From positions 124,001 to 188,000 of the forward strand of contig OZ242037.1 of assembly GCA_965205165.1 (NCBI GenBank): DNA of 64,000 nt, in the 5' to 3' direction. Positions within the stretch are counted from its first letter, which is position 1, and the number at the start of each line of letters is the position of its first letter. Below, piece after piece: positions 1-8,819 of this stretch. Source of the DNA: CBDESM01 sp965205165 (GTDB lineage Bacteria > Chloroflexota > Dehalococcoidia > Bin125). The notes under the pieces are model-generated. The model did not search any database and was not told where the DNA came from. It saw only the letters and a list, made by a program, of their open reading frames with translations. The position numbers were made by a program, and so were the translations under genes.

Positions 1-2624
1 GTGCCGTTGCCGTGCAGCGCGGCCAGCGCGGCCCAGGCGATGTGCTCGGCGTCGTTCTCGAAGAAGCGGCGCAGCTCGGCGCGGGTGTCGCTGCGCCCGA
101 AGCCGTCGGTGCCGAGCGCCGTGAGCGGGCCCGGCAGCCACTTCGAGACCAGGTCGGGCAGCGCCGCCATGTAGTCGCTCGCCGCGATGATCGGCGCATC
201 GCCCTCGCCCAGCTGCTCGGCGATGAACGGGCGGCGCGGCTGCTCCAGCGGGTGCAGGCGGTTCCAGCGCTCCTGCCGCTGCGCGTCGCGCCGCAGCTCG
301 GTGTAGGAGGTGGCCGACCAGACGTCGGCCGGCACGCCGAAGTCGTCGATCAGGATCTTGCGGGCGCGCCGCGTCTCGTTGAGGATCGGCCCGGAGCCGA
401 GCAGCCGCACGATCGGCTCCTCCTCGTCGGGCGCGGGCGCGAAGCGGTAGATGCCGCGCAGGATGCCCTCGCGCGCCGACTCGTCCTCCGGCATCGCCGG
501 CTGCCGGTAGGTCTCATTCTCGACCGTGACGTAGAAGAAGACGTCCTCGTTCTCCTCGTGCATGCGGCGGATGCCGTCCTGCACGATCACGGCCACCTCG
601 TAGGCGTAGGCGGGGTCGTAGGCGATCAGGTTGGGGATGGTCGAGGCGAGCAGGTGGCTGTGGCCGTCCTGATGCTGGAGGCCCTCCCCGTTGAGCGTGG
701 TGCGCCCCGCCGTCGCGCCGATCAGGAATCCGCGCGAGCGCGAATCGCCGGCCGCGTAGGCGAGGTCGCCGATCCGCTGGAGCCCGAACATCGAGTAGAA
801 GATGAAGAAGGGGATCATCGGCGCGTCCAGCGTCGAGTAGGAGGCGCCGGCGGCGAGGAACGAGGACATCGCCCCCGCCTCGGTGATCCCCTCCTCCAGA
901 ATCTGGCCGTCGCGGGATTCCTTGTAGAACATCAGCGAGCCGGAATCGACCGGCTCGTAGAGCTGGCCGGCGTGGGCGTAGATGCCGAACTCGCGGAACA
1001 TCCCCTCCATCCCGAAGGTGCGCGATTCATCGGGCACGATCGGGACGACATGCGCGCCCAGCTCACGGTCGCGCATCAGCCGGCTGAGCATCCGCACGAA
1101 GGCCATCGTGGTCGAGGCCTCGCGCTCGCCGGTGCCGGCGTGGAACTCCGCGAACGTCTCGTCGGGCGGCGCGGTCAGGCGGCTGGGCGCGGAGCGGCGC
1201 TGCGGGACTGGACCGCCCAGGGCCTCCGTGCGCCGGCGGATGTACTGCGCCTCGGCGCTCTCCGGCGCGGGGCGGTAGAGCGGGCGGCCGATCACCTCCT
1301 CGTCGGAGAGCGGGATGTCGAAGCGGTCGCGGAACTGCATCAGCTCGCGCTCGTTGAGCTCCTTCTGCTGGTGGGTGATGTTGCGGCCCTCGCCGGCCTC
1401 GCCGAGCCCGTAGCCCTTGATCGTGCGGGCCAGGATCACCGTCGGCGCGCCCTTGTGCGCGGCCGCCGCGGCGTAGGCCGCGTGCACCTTCTCCGGGTCG
1501 TGCCCGCCCATCCGCATCCGCCAGAGCTGATCGTCGCTCATGTTCTCGACCATCGACAGCAGGCGCGGGTCGACCGACCAGAAATTCTCGCGGATGTAGG
1601 CGCCGCCGGCCGCCGTGTACTTCTGGTACTCGCCGTCCACCACCTCGCCCATCCGCCGCACCAGCAGCCCGTGCTCGTCCCGCGCCAGCAGCTGGTCCCA
1701 CTCGGAGCCCCAGATCACCTTGAGCACGTTCCAGCCGACGCCGCGGAAGACCGCCTCCAGCTCCTGGATGATCTGCCCGTTCCCGCGCACCGGCCCGTCC
1801 AGCCGCTGCAAGTTGCAGTTGACCACGAAGATCAGGTTGTCCAGCTGCTCGCGCGAGGCCAGCGCGATCGAGCCCAGCGCCTCCGGCTCGTCGGTCTCGC
1901 CGTCGCCGAGGAAGCACCAGACCTTGCGGTCGGTCTTGGCGATCAGCCCGCGGTTCTCCAGATAGCGCAGGAAGCGCGCCTGGTAGATCGCCTGGATCGG
2001 CCCCAGCCCCATCGAGACGGTGGCGAACTGCCAGAAGTCGTCCAGCAGCCAGGGGTGCGGGTAGGAGGGCAGGCCGCCGTTGAGCTCGCGGCGGTAGGCG
2101 TGCAGGCGCGGCGCGTCGAAGCGGCCCTGCACGTAGGCGCGCGCGTAGATGCCCGGCGCGGAATGGCCCTGGAAGTAGACCAGATCGCCGCCGCAGGGGT
2201 GATCGGGGCCGCGCCAGAAGTGGGTGAAGCCGACCTCGTGCAGGGTCGCGGCGGAGGCGTAGGTGGAGATGTGCCCGCCGATCCCGTGCGAGTTCATGTT
2301 CGCCTCGACCACCATCGCCATCGCGTTCCAGCGGATGATGCTCTTGATCCGCCGCTCCAGCGCGAGATCGCCCGGGTAGCGCGGCTGCTTCTCCACCGCG
2401 ATCGAGTTCACGTAGGGGGTCTGCGAGGTCACCGGCAGGCGGATGCCGGCCCGCTGCGCCTCGATCTGCAGCGCTTGCAGCAGCCGGCTGACCCGCTCCG
2501 GCCCGCGCCGGCGGGTCACGTCGCGCAGCGATTCGATCCAGTCCTGCGTCTCCAGCCAGTCATCCTGGCCCGCGCCGTCTCCGGCCGAAAGCTCCGAACG
2601 CCAGCGGGCCGCCGAATTCGTCAT
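1..2624 (-). CDS. aceE: Pyruvate dehydrogenase E1, homodimeric AceE type (3' end beyond window)
   Basis: Thiamine-diphosphate E1 that decarboxylates pyruvate and acetylates the lipoyl groups of E2. About 874 codons are present; the reading frame is open at the left edge and E. coli AceE is 887 residues, so only roughly the last 20 residues are missing. The ThDP motif GDGETDEP lies near residues 240-247, and the C-terminal part carries LGTDGFGRSDTR, a hallmark of AceE. The N-terminus reads MTNSAARWRSELS from the ATG at 2622-2624. It diverges from lipB-lipA, which supply the lipoyl cofactor used by the same complex. Family assignment is certain; use of pyruvate rather than another 2-oxoacid is inferred from AceE similarity. 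Confidence 0.96.
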   Translation of the reverse strand, partial: MTNSAARWRSELSAGDGAGQDDWLETQDWIESLRDVTRRRGPERVSRLLQALQIEAQRAGIRLPVTSQTPYVNSIAVEKQPRYPGDLALERRIKSIIRWNAMAMVVEANMNSHGIGGHISTYASAATLHEVGFTHFWRGPDHPCGGDLVYFQGHSAPGIYARAYVQGRFDAPRLHAYRRELNGGLPSYPHPWLLDDFWQFATVSMGLGPIQAIYQARFLRYLENRGLIAKTDRKVWCFLGDGETDEPEALGSIALASREQLDNLIFVVNCNLQRLDGPVRGNGQIIQELEAVFRGVGWNVLKVIWGSEWDQLLARDEHGLLVRRMGEVVDGEYQKYTAAGGAYIRENFWSVDPRLLSMVENMSDDQLWRMRMGGHDPEKVHAAYAAAAAHKGAPTVILARTIKGYGLGEAGEGRNITHQQKELNERELMQFRDRFDIPLSDEEVIGRPLYRPAPESAEAQYIRRRTEALGGPVPQRRSAPSRLTAPPDETFAEFHAGTGEREASTTMAFVRMLSRLMRDRELGAHVVPIVPDESRTFGMEGMFREFGIYAHAGQLYEPVDSGSLMFYKESRDGQILEEGITEAGAMSSFLAAGASYSTLDAPMIPFFIFYSMFGLQRIGDLAYAAGDSRSRGFLIGATAGRTTLNGEGLQHQDGHSHLLASTIPNLIAYDPAYAYEVAVIVQDGIRRMHEENEDVFFYVTVENETYRQPAMPEDESAREGILRGIYRFAPAPDEEEPIVRLLGSGPILNETRRARKILIDDFGVPADVWSATSYTELRRDAQRQERWNRLHPLEQPRRPFIAEQLGEGDAPIIAASDYMAALPDLVSKWLPGPLTALGTDGFGRSDTRAELRRFFENDAEHIAWAALAALHGNG

Positions 2625-2693
2625 GCACGCGCATCCCCGGCACCCCGGTCCCCGCCGGGCGCCGCACCTCCGCAGTTTACCCGCCGCCGAACA

Positions 2694-2699
2694 TAAACT
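2694..2699 (+). promoter_or_regulatory. Putative -10 box TAAACT of lipB (leaderless)
   Basis: TAAACT lies 6 nt before the lipB ATG and no Shine-Dalgarno sequence intervenes, so the transcript probably starts at or next to the start codon. No convincing -35 box is visible. The same arrangement recurs upstream of several other genes in the window. Confidence 0.45.
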
Positions 2700-2705
2700 T
2701 GCCGC

Positions 2706-3374
2706 ATGCCGGCGATCCAAGCCCCCGCGCCCGCCCGCGTCCGCCCGCTCGGTCCGGGCGCGCTCCCCTACGCCGATGCGCTCGCGCGGCAGCGGCGCAT
2801 CGCCGCCGACGTCGCGGCCGGCGCGGACGAGGTCGTGCTGCTGCTGGAGCACGAGCCGATCTACACGCTCGGCCGGCGCGGCCGCGCTCCAGCGCAGGCA
2901 TCTCCCGATGCGCCGCTCCCCGCCCCCGTCACCGAGAGCGATCGCGGTGGACTGATCACCTTCCATGGACCCGGCCAAGCCGTGATGTACCCGATCCTGC
3001 GCCTGCGCGAGCGCGGCATCCGGATCGGCGAATGGGTCTGGATGCTGGAAGAATCCGCGATCGCCTGCGCGGCCCGGTTCGGAGTCGCGGCGCGGCGTTC
3101 GGAGCGCGGGCGCGGCGCTTGGGTCGGCGAACGCAAGCTCGCGTCGCTCGGCGTCCGCCTCGAGCGCGGCGTGTCCATGCACGGGGTCGCCCTGAACGCG
3201 AGCACCGATCTCGCCTGGTTCGACCCGATCGAGCCGTGCGGCCTCGCCGGCGTGCGGATGACCTCGCTGAGCGCGGAGACCGGTCGCCCATGCAGCGCCC
3301 GTGCAGCCGGCGAGTCGATGACGGACGCCCTGCTCGCGCTGCTCGATGAGCGCATCGAGGAGCGCGGAGCGTGA
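2706..3374 (+). CDS. lipB: Octanoyl-[acyl carrier protein]:protein N-octanoyltransferase LipB
   Basis: Transfers octanoate from octanoyl-ACP to lipoyl domains of E2/H proteins, the first step of endogenous lipoylation. The 222 residues carry the family signatures: EHEPIYTLGRRG (about 48-59), ITFHGPGQAVMYP (84-96), the active-site lysine K144 in GERKLASLGV and the catalytic cysteine C178 in PIEPCGL. The size is normal for LipB. The last codons overlap the lipA start in a GTGA arrangement, which indicates translational coupling. The gene lies back to back with aceE, whose complex needs the product. Confidence 0.96.
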   Translation: MPAIQAPAPARVRPLGPGALPYADALARQRRIAADVAAGADEVVLLLEHEPIYTLGRRGRAPAQASPDAPLPAPVTESDRGGLITFHGPGQAVMYPILRLRERGIRIGEWVWMLEESAIACAARFGVAARRSERGRGAWVGERKLASLGVRLERGVSMHGVALNASTDLAWFDPIEPCGLAGVRMTSLSAETGRPCSARAAGESMTDALLALLDERIEERGA

Positions 3375-4255
3375 CCGCGGTGCTGGAGCACAAGCCGGGC
3401 TGGATTCGCGCCCAATGGCCCGGCGGCGAGCGCTACGAGCAGGTCATCGGGCTGCTGCGCGAGGGCGACCTGCACACCGTCTGCGAGGAGGCGCGCTGCC
3501 CCAACATCGGCGAATGCTTCAACCGCGGCACCGCCACGTTCATGATCCTCGGCGACACCTGCACCCGTGCCTGCGGCTTCTGCGCCGTCGCCTCCGGCCG
3601 GCCCGGCGCGGTCGATCTCGGCGAGCCGGAACGCCTCGCCGCGACGGTCGAGCGCCTGCGGCTCGACTACGTGGTGATCACGTCGGTGAACCGCGACGAC
3701 CTGCCCGACGGCGGCGCGTCCGTCTTCGCCGAGTGCATCCGCGCCGTCCGCCGCCGCTCGCCCGCCCTGGTCGAAGTCCTCGTGCCCGACTTCGAGGGAA
3801 ACCTCGCCGCGCTCGACGCCGTGCTCGACGCGGAGCCGGCGGTGCTCAACCACAACGTCGAAACGGTGCGCCGCCTCTATCCGCGCGTCCGCCATCGCGC
3901 GCGCTGGGAACGCTCGCTCGCGCTGCTCGCGCATGCCGCCGGGCGGGGAGCGGTCGTGAAATCGGGAATGATGCTGGGCTTGGGCGAAACAGCCGGCGAG
4001 GTCTCGGCCGCGCTCCGCGATCTGCGCGCCGCCGGCTGCCGGCTGCTCACCGTCGGCCAGTACCTGCGGCCCTCGGCCAAGCATCTGCCGGTCGAGCGCT
4101 ACGTGCCGCCCGCGGAGTTCGAGGCGCTGGCCGCGGAAGCCCGCTCGCTCGGCTTCGCCCACGTCGAAGCGGGGCCGATGGCGCGCTCGTCCTACCGCGC
4201 CGAAGCGCAGGCCGCCGCCGCGGGCGTCCCCGTGCGCAGCCTGCACCGGGCCTAG
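3371..4255 (+). CDS. lipA: Lipoyl synthase LipA (radical SAM)
   Basis: Inserts two sulfurs into octanoyl-lysine on lipoyl domains. Both iron-sulfur clusters can be read: the auxiliary cluster C38-X4-C43-X5-C49 (CEEARCPNIGEC) and the radical-SAM cluster C64-X3-C68-X2-C71 (CTRACGFC). The conserved RSSY motif is at 272-275. The 294-residue length is typical. The GTG start overlaps the lipB stop by 4 nt. Two-gene lip operon. Confidence 0.97.
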   Translation: MTAVLEHKPGWIRAQWPGGERYEQVIGLLREGDLHTVCEEARCPNIGECFNRGTATFMILGDTCTRACGFCAVASGRPGAVDLGEPERLAATVERLRLDYVVITSVNRDDLPDGGASVFAECIRAVRRRSPALVEVLVPDFEGNLAALDAVLDAEPAVLNHNVETVRRLYPRVRHRARWERSLALLAHAAGRGAVVKSGMMLGLGETAGEVSAALRDLRAAGCRLLTVGQYLRPSAKHLPVERYVPPAEFEALAAEARSLGFAHVEAGPMARSSYRAEAQAAAAGVPVRSLHRA

Positions 4256-4261
4256 CCGCCG

Positions 4262-5248
4262 CTATTCCTCCAGCAGGAGCTCGTCGTCTTCGCTCATCAG
4301 CTCGTCATCCGCGCTGCCGTCCGCGCCGTCCTCGGCGACCGAGGTGGCGAGCAGGTCGTCCGATTCGAGCGCCGGCAGGTTGACGAACTCGCCCGGGTGG
4401 ATCAGCGAGCTCGGCGAGAGCGACGGGTTCAGCTCCAGCAGCAGCCGCATCGAGATGTCGTTCCCGACGGCGATCCCGTAGAGCGTGTCGCCCGCCTGCA
4501 CCTCGTAGCGCCGCGGCTCCGGCTCCGCTTCCTCCTCGGCGGCTTCCTCTTCCTCTTGCAGCTCGACCGGCGTCGCTTGGGCGACCGAATCGTCCGCCTC
4601 TTCCGAACCCTCCTCCGCCTCGCCGTCCGCGGCCGAATCGGCGTCGGACTCCCCGCCCGATTGCACGGCCGCGACGGCGGCCGCGGCCGCCGCCTTCTGG
4701 CCCTCGGACGCGCCGGCCGGAACGGCGGGCGCGGGCGGGGGCGAATCCGTTTCCTGCTCAGCGTTGGGGGCGGGCGCCGGAGCGGGCAGCTCCGCGTCGA
4801 CGCGCTCGACCGCGACCCGCTCCGGGCCGGTGCTGGCCACTTCCGCGGCCGCGGGGGCGTCGCGTTCGGTGAAGACGTAGCCGGCGAAGGCCATCAGCCC
4901 CAGCAGCCCGGCCGCGATGAAGATGAACGCCGCGGGCACGCCCGTCGCGGGCTGCTCGCGCGCGGCCGCGCGGCGCGACGGGCCGGGGCCGTACATGCCC
5001 GGCATCGCCGCCTGCCCGCGCGGCACGCCGGCGCTGAACGGGGAGGCCGCCTGCCCGCGCTGCGGCTCCCGCTCCGGCTGCTGCGGGCGCACGGCCGAGA
5101 CGGCCCACCAGGCCGCGCCGAGCAGGATCAGCCCCAGCGACGCGGGCAGCATCCAGATGCCCGTGCCCGGCCAGGACGAAGCGAAACTCAAGAAGATCGC
5201 GACGAGCACCGCGCAGAGCACGGCCGCCGCTGGGGCTTGAAAGCGCAT
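4262..5248 (-). CDS. Membrane protein with C-terminal LysM domain
   Basis: About 328 residues. Two N-terminal hydrophobic segments (about 8-28 and 33-52) and a third (about 107-128) are followed by a long Ala/Glu/Asp-rich linker with a Glu run. A single LysM module near residues 248-292 (YEVQAGDTLYGIAVGNDIS...LNPSL...IHPGEFVNLP) is expected to bind peptidoglycan-type glycans outside the membrane. The ATG at 5246-5248 is chosen because AGGTGG sits 5 nt upstream; a GTG three codons earlier would overlap that ribosome binding site. Specific function unknown. The gene converges with lipA, with only a few bases between the stops. Confidence 0.82.
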   Translation of the reverse strand: MRFQAPAAAVLCAVLVAIFLSFASSWPGTGIWMLPASLGLILLGAAWWAVSAVRPQQPEREPQRGQAASPFSAGVPRGQAAMPGMYGPGPSRRAAAREQPATGVPAAFIFIAAGLLGLMAFAGYVFTERDAPAAAEVASTGPERVAVERVDAELPAPAPAPNAEQETDSPPPAPAVPAGASEGQKAAAAAAVAAVQSGGESDADSAADGEAEEGSEEADDSVAQATPVELQEEEEAAEEEAEPEPRRYEVQAGDTLYGIAVGNDISMRLLLELNPSLSPSSLIHPGEFVNLPALESDDLLATSVAEDGADGSADDELMSEDDELLLEE

Positions 5249-5386
5249 ACGAGCCACCTGCGGCCCGCCGACAACCGCTGCAACTCTAAGCGCGGCGCGG
5301 AGCGCCGCGCCATAACGCCGCGCGGCGGATTACGCGCAGGTGATGTACGCGCCCGCCGCCAAGGGGGACGCTGCGCGCGCATCGCC

Positions 5387-5392
5387 TAGACT
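5387..5392 (+). promoter_or_regulatory. Putative -10 box TAGACT for the alpha-oxoamine synthase operon
   Basis: TAGACT fits the TANNNT pattern seen elsewhere in the window and would give a leader of about 45 nt before the ATG at 5444. No clear -35 box. An identical TAGACT occurs at 53456-53461 before the Lrp-type gene. Confidence 0.3.
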
Positions 5393-5443
5393 CCTCCGAA
5401 TGCGGATGCGGCGCGGCACGGGCGCGGATGCGAGCGGGATGCC

Positions 5444-6733
5444 ATGAGCGAGGCCACCGGGGCCGCCGCCCCCACGCTGACCGAACTGGCCGAGGCGGCC
5501 GGCCTCAAGCTGGAGGAGATGGACGGCCATCAGCGCGAAGCCGGCTCGGCCGACATCTACGCCCGCATCTCCCACTTCCAGCTCGCCGACCAGGCCCGCG
5601 CCGCCGGCCTCTATCCCTTCTTCCAAGCCGTCGAAGTCAACGAGGGCGCGGAGGCCGTGGTCGACGGCCGCCGCGTGCTGATGCTCGGCTCCAACAACTA
5701 CCTCGGCCTCACCCGCCACCCCAAGGTGATCGCCGCCGCCAGCGAGGCGCTCGATCGCTGGGGCCCCTCGATGACCGGCTCGCGCCTGCTCAACGGCACC
5801 TGCCCCGTCCACCTCGAACTCGAACTCGAACTCGCCGCCTTCCTCGGCGCCGAAACCGCGATCGTCTTCTCGACCGGCTACCTCGCCAACCTCGGCACGA
5901 TCTCGGCCCTGGTCGACCGCCGCGGCGTGGCCGTGCTCGACCGCGACGTCCACGCCAGCATCTACGACGCCGCCGGGCTCGCGCTCGGCCGCTCCGTCCG
6001 TTTCCGCCACAACGATCCGGACCACCTCGACGCGGTGCTCTCCAAGCTCGGCCCGGACGAGCCGCGGCTGGTAATCATCGACGGGGCCTACTCGATGGGC
6101 GGCGACATCGCCCCGCTGCCGCAGCTGCGAGAAGTCTGCCGCCGCCGCGGCACCCGCATGCTGGTCGACGACGCCCACGCGATCGGCACGCTCGGCCCGA
6201 CCGGGCGCGGCACCGCCAGCCATTGGGGGCTCGACACCGGCGAGGACCTGGTGATCGGCACCTTCAGCAAGACCCTCGCCTCGGTCGGCGGCTTCTGCGC
6301 CGGCCCCGAACCGGTCACCGAGTACATCCGCCACTTCAGCCGCCCGATGCTCTTCACCGCCGCCCCGCCCCCGCCCTCCGCCGCCGCCGCCCTCGCCGCC
6401 CTGCGCCTGATCGACGAGGAGCCCTGGCGCGTGCAGCGCGTGCAGGCGCACGGTGCGCGGATGAAGCGCGAACTCGCCCAACTCGGCTTCGACGTCGGCG
6501 ACAGCGGCACCCCGATCATCCCGATCCGCGTCGGCGACGAGGTGCTGACCGCGACCCTCTGGCGCGACCTGCTGGACAACGGCATCTACACCAACGCCGT
6601 GATCGCCCCCGCGGTGCCGCGCGGCCAGGCGATCCTGCGCACGTCCTACATCGCCACCCACACCGACGAGCAGCTCGATCGCGCGATCGAGGTCTTCGCC
6701 GAGTGCGGGCGGCGGCAGGGCGTGATCAGCTGA
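5444..6733 (+). CDS. Alpha-oxoamine synthase, serine palmitoyltransferase-like
   Basis: Fold-type I PLP enzyme that condenses an amino acid with an acyl thioester, with decarboxylation. The 429 residues show the family core: GLYPFF (55-60), LGSNNYLGL (81-89), GSRLLNGTCPVHLELE (112-127), DRDVHASI with H170 stacking on PLP, DDAHAIGTLG (242-251) and the Schiff-base lysine K276 in GTFSKTLASVGGF. The YPFF and GSRLLNGT segments and the N-terminal extension of about 50 residues resemble bacterial serine palmitoyltransferases more than 2-amino-3-ketobutyrate CoA ligase (about 395 residues) or 5-aminolevulinate synthase. First gene of a four-gene operon whose second gene is an NAD-dependent reductase/epimerase. 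Substrates are inferred. Confidence 0.85.
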   Translation: MSEATGAAAPTLTELAEAAGLKLEEMDGHQREAGSADIYARISHFQLADQARAAGLYPFFQAVEVNEGAEAVVDGRRVLMLGSNNYLGLTRHPKVIAAASEALDRWGPSMTGSRLLNGTCPVHLELELELAAFLGAETAIVFSTGYLANLGTISALVDRRGVAVLDRDVHASIYDAAGLALGRSVRFRHNDPDHLDAVLSKLGPDEPRLVIIDGAYSMGGDIAPLPQLREVCRRRGTRMLVDDAHAIGTLGPTGRGTASHWGLDTGEDLVIGTFSKTLASVGGFCAGPEPVTEYIRHFSRPMLFTAAPPPPSAAAALAALRLIDEEPWRVQRVQAHGARMKRELAQLGFDVGDSGTPIIPIRVGDEVLTATLWRDLLDNGIYTNAVIAPAVPRGQAILRTSYIATHTDEQLDRAIEVFAECGRRQGVIS

Positions 6734-6762
6734 GCGGCGGCCCCCGCCGGCCGGCGGCGCAG

Positions 6763-7755
6763 ATGCGGGTGCTGCTGAGCGGGGCGAGCGGCTTCATCGG
6801 CGGCCACGCCGCCCGCGCCTTGGCCGCCCGCGGACATCAGCTGCGCCTGCTGGCCCGGCCCTCGAGCGACCTCTCCGGCCTCGGCGGCATCGAGTTCACC
6901 CGCGCCGAGGGCGACCTCGACTCCCCCCGCGAACAGCGCCGCCGCGCCTTCCGCTCCGCCTGCGAAGAGATCGACGCCGTCGTCCACGTCGCGGCGCGCC
7001 TGCGCGGCCGCGGCGAGGCGGAGTTCACCCGCGCCAACGCCGAGGCCGCGGGCGACCTCGCGGCCGCCGCCGCGGATGCAGGCGCGGGCCACTTCGTGCT
7101 GCTCTCGTCGCTCGCCGCGCTCGGCCCCGCGCCGGGCGGCGAGCCCGAACCGCCGGAAACCGAGCCGCACCCCGTCTCGGCCTACGGGCGCTCCAAGGAG
7201 GCGGGCGAGCGCGCCGTCCGCGCCGCCGCCGGCGCGATGCCGGTCACGATGATGCGCGCCCCGCTCGTCTACGGCCCGGGCGACCGCGGCCTGCTGCCCT
7301 TCTTCCGCATGGCCCGGCGCGGGTTCATCGTCCGCCTCGGCGACGGCTCCAACCGCATCGCCGCCGTCTACGGCCCCGACCTCGCCTCCGCGCTCGCCGC
7401 CGCCGTCGAGCGCCCGCCGGACGGCGAGGCCGTCCACTATCCCGCCGACGCGGGCGGCCCCTACACGTGGAACGGGCTGATCGCCGCGCTGGAAGCGGCC
7501 GCGGGGCGGCAGCTCCGCGTGCTGGCGCTGCCCGGCGCGGCCTTCGGCGCCTTCGCCGCCGTTTCGGAAACGCTCGCGGCGCTCGTCCGCGCCGAGCCGA
7601 TGCTCGACCGCTCCCGCGCCATCGAGCTGCGCGCCCGCGCCTGGCTCGCCGATCCGTCCTCCCTGGCCGAAGCGGCCGGCTGGCGCGGCGATACCGAAAT
7701 CGCCGAGGGGATCGCCGAAACGATGCGCTGGTACCAAGAAGCCGGCTGGGTCTGA
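6763..7755 (+). CDS. NAD-dependent epimerase/reductase (extended SDR)
   Basis: A 330-residue extended short-chain dehydrogenase. Nucleotide-binding GASGFIGG is at residues 7-14, and the catalytic Y141-X3-K145 pair (SAYGRSKEAGE) is intact. The sequence resembles hopanoid-associated HpnA and dihydroflavonol-reductase-like proteins, which also include bacterial ceramide/ketosphinganine reductases. It starts 29 nt after the oxoamine synthase and ends 1 nt before the HAD gene, so it almost certainly acts on the same pathway, plausibly reducing the 3-keto group made by the upstream enzyme. An SDR-type threonine dehydrogenase working with a ketobutyrate ligase is the main alternative. Confidence 0.85.
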   Translation: MRVLLSGASGFIGGHAARALAARGHQLRLLARPSSDLSGLGGIEFTRAEGDLDSPREQRRRAFRSACEEIDAVVHVAARLRGRGEAEFTRANAEAAGDLAAAAADAGAGHFVLLSSLAALGPAPGGEPEPPETEPHPVSAYGRSKEAGERAVRAAAGAMPVTMMRAPLVYGPGDRGLLPFFRMARRGFIVRLGDGSNRIAAVYGPDLASALAAAVERPPDGEAVHYPADAGGPYTWNGLIAALEAAAGRQLRVLALPGAAFGAFAAVSETLAALVRAEPMLDRSRAIELRARAWLADPSSLAEAAGWRGDTEIAEGIAETMRWYQEAGWV

Positions 7756-7756
7756 G

Positions 7757-8344
7757 ATGGCCGCCGAGCGCCCGATCTACTCGTTCGACCTCGACGGCGT
7801 CCTCGCCTCGCCGCCGTTCAACTGGAACCCAGCGATCAACCGCGACACCTCGCTCCAACCGCGCCCGGACGGGCCGCCCCCCGTGCCGCGCCCGCACGGC
7901 CCCGGCCCGCTCGACAGGGCGCTGACCCGCAGCTGGTACGAACTCAGGTACGCCGGCCGCGCCCTGCGCCCGGGCGCGCTCGACGCCGTGCGCGCCGCCG
8001 CCGAACTTGGGGAAGTGATCGTGCTCACCGGACGCCGCGAGCGCGGCCGCCGCCGCACGCGGGACTGGCTCGAACGCGCCGGCATCTGGCCGCACCTCTC
8101 CGAACTGGTGATGAACGCCACGCCATTCGGCAGCGCCCGCTACAAGGAGGTCGAAGCCCGCCGCCGCAACATCATTTGGCACGCCGACGACGATGCCGCC
8201 ACCTGCGCCCTGCTCGCCCGCTGCGGCGTCGAAGTCGCGCTGCTCGACTGGCCGCGCAACCGCGGCCTTCCGTACCCGGACGGCGTCGAGCGCCGCCCCG
8301 ACATGCACGCCGTCGCCGCGGATCTGCGCGGGCGGGCGCGATGA
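7757..8344 (+). CDS. HAD-superfamily hydrolase
   Basis: A 195-residue haloacid-dehalogenase-type phosphatase. Motif I, SFDLDGVL, supplies the nucleophile D11 and acid D13; LTGRRERGR is the motif II region with the following helix, and HADDDAATCALL is the acidic motif IV. The insertion between motifs I and II is long and Pro-rich. The ATG follows the epimerase stop by 1 nt and the stop overlaps the next start (ATGA), so it is firmly in the operon. Its place in a suspected lipid operon suggests a phosphate ester of a lipid or head group as substrate; this is inference. Confidence 0.78.
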   Translation: MAAERPIYSFDLDGVLASPPFNWNPAINRDTSLQPRPDGPPPVPRPHGPGPLDRALTRSWYELRYAGRALRPGALDAVRAAAELGEVIVLTGRRERGRRRTRDWLERAGIWPHLSELVMNATPFGSARYKEVEARRRNIIWHADDDAATCALLARCGVEVALLDWPRNRGLPYPDGVERRPDMHAVAADLRGRAR

Positions 8345-8781
8345 CCGCCCGCAGACTGGCCCGCAACCAGGCCGCGCTCGAAATCGAGGCGAGCCGCAAC
8401 GTCATCTTCGACATGCTCGTCGAAGAAGCGCAGGCCGGCGTGGAACGCGGCTCGGCGGAGATCATCGCCTCCGACCGCGGCCGCGAACTCGCGGTCGACG
8501 TCGGCTTCGGCTGGGCCATGACCGTGCGCCAAACCTATTCGCTCGAGCGCGTCCGGCGCGGAACCACGCGGGTCACGGCGACGCTCTCGCCCCGCGGATT
8601 CCGTTGGAAGTTGACCAATTTATTGATGCTCGGACGCGGCATGAGCGCCCTCCGCAACGCCTCTGAAACGGGACTTGCTAATCTGAAGCAGGCGGCCGAA
8701 CGGAGAGCCGGCGACGCCGGCGATCCGCCGCCCGATCGACATAACGACGAGGGCGGCGCCGGAGCGTTCACAAATCCATAA
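8341..8781 (+). CDS. Small SRPBCC-like protein
   Basis: 146 residues, last gene of the oxoamine synthase operon, with its ATG overlapping the HAD stop by 4 nt. ALEIEASRNVIFDMLVEEA near the N-terminus and the run of short beta-like segments, then a C-terminal amphipathic helix (MSALRNASETGLANLKQAAE), resemble SRPBCC/START-fold proteins that bind hydrophobic ligands. No catalytic motif is visible and the match is weak. The C-terminal tail is Asp/Gly-rich. A lipid-binding role would suit the operon. Confidence 0.5.
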   Translation: MTARRLARNQAALEIEASRNVIFDMLVEEAQAGVERGSAEIIASDRGRELAVDVGFGWAMTVRQTYSLERVRRGTTRVTATLSPRGFRWKLTNLLMLGRGMSALRNASETGLANLKQAAERRAGDAGDPPPDRHNDEGGAGAFTNP

Positions 8782-8804
8782 ACGTCGGGAGGCTGGATCG
8801 TGCC

Positions 8805-8810
8805 TACGGT
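8805..8810 (+). promoter_or_regulatory. Putative -10 box TACGGT of the DUF4015-like gene
   Basis: TACGGT ends 9 nt before the ATG at 8820. The overlapping GGTGAG could instead act as a Shine-Dalgarno sequence, so leaderless initiation is not certain here. Confidence 0.3.
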
Positions 8811-8819
8811 GAGTGCATC

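Noticed and set aside
12..2696. Very long plus-strand open frame (894 codons) opposite aceE
   Set aside because: Its translation is low-complexity Arg/Ala/Val/Leu sequence, and the minus strand encodes a convincing AceE; long antisense frames are expected at this GC content.
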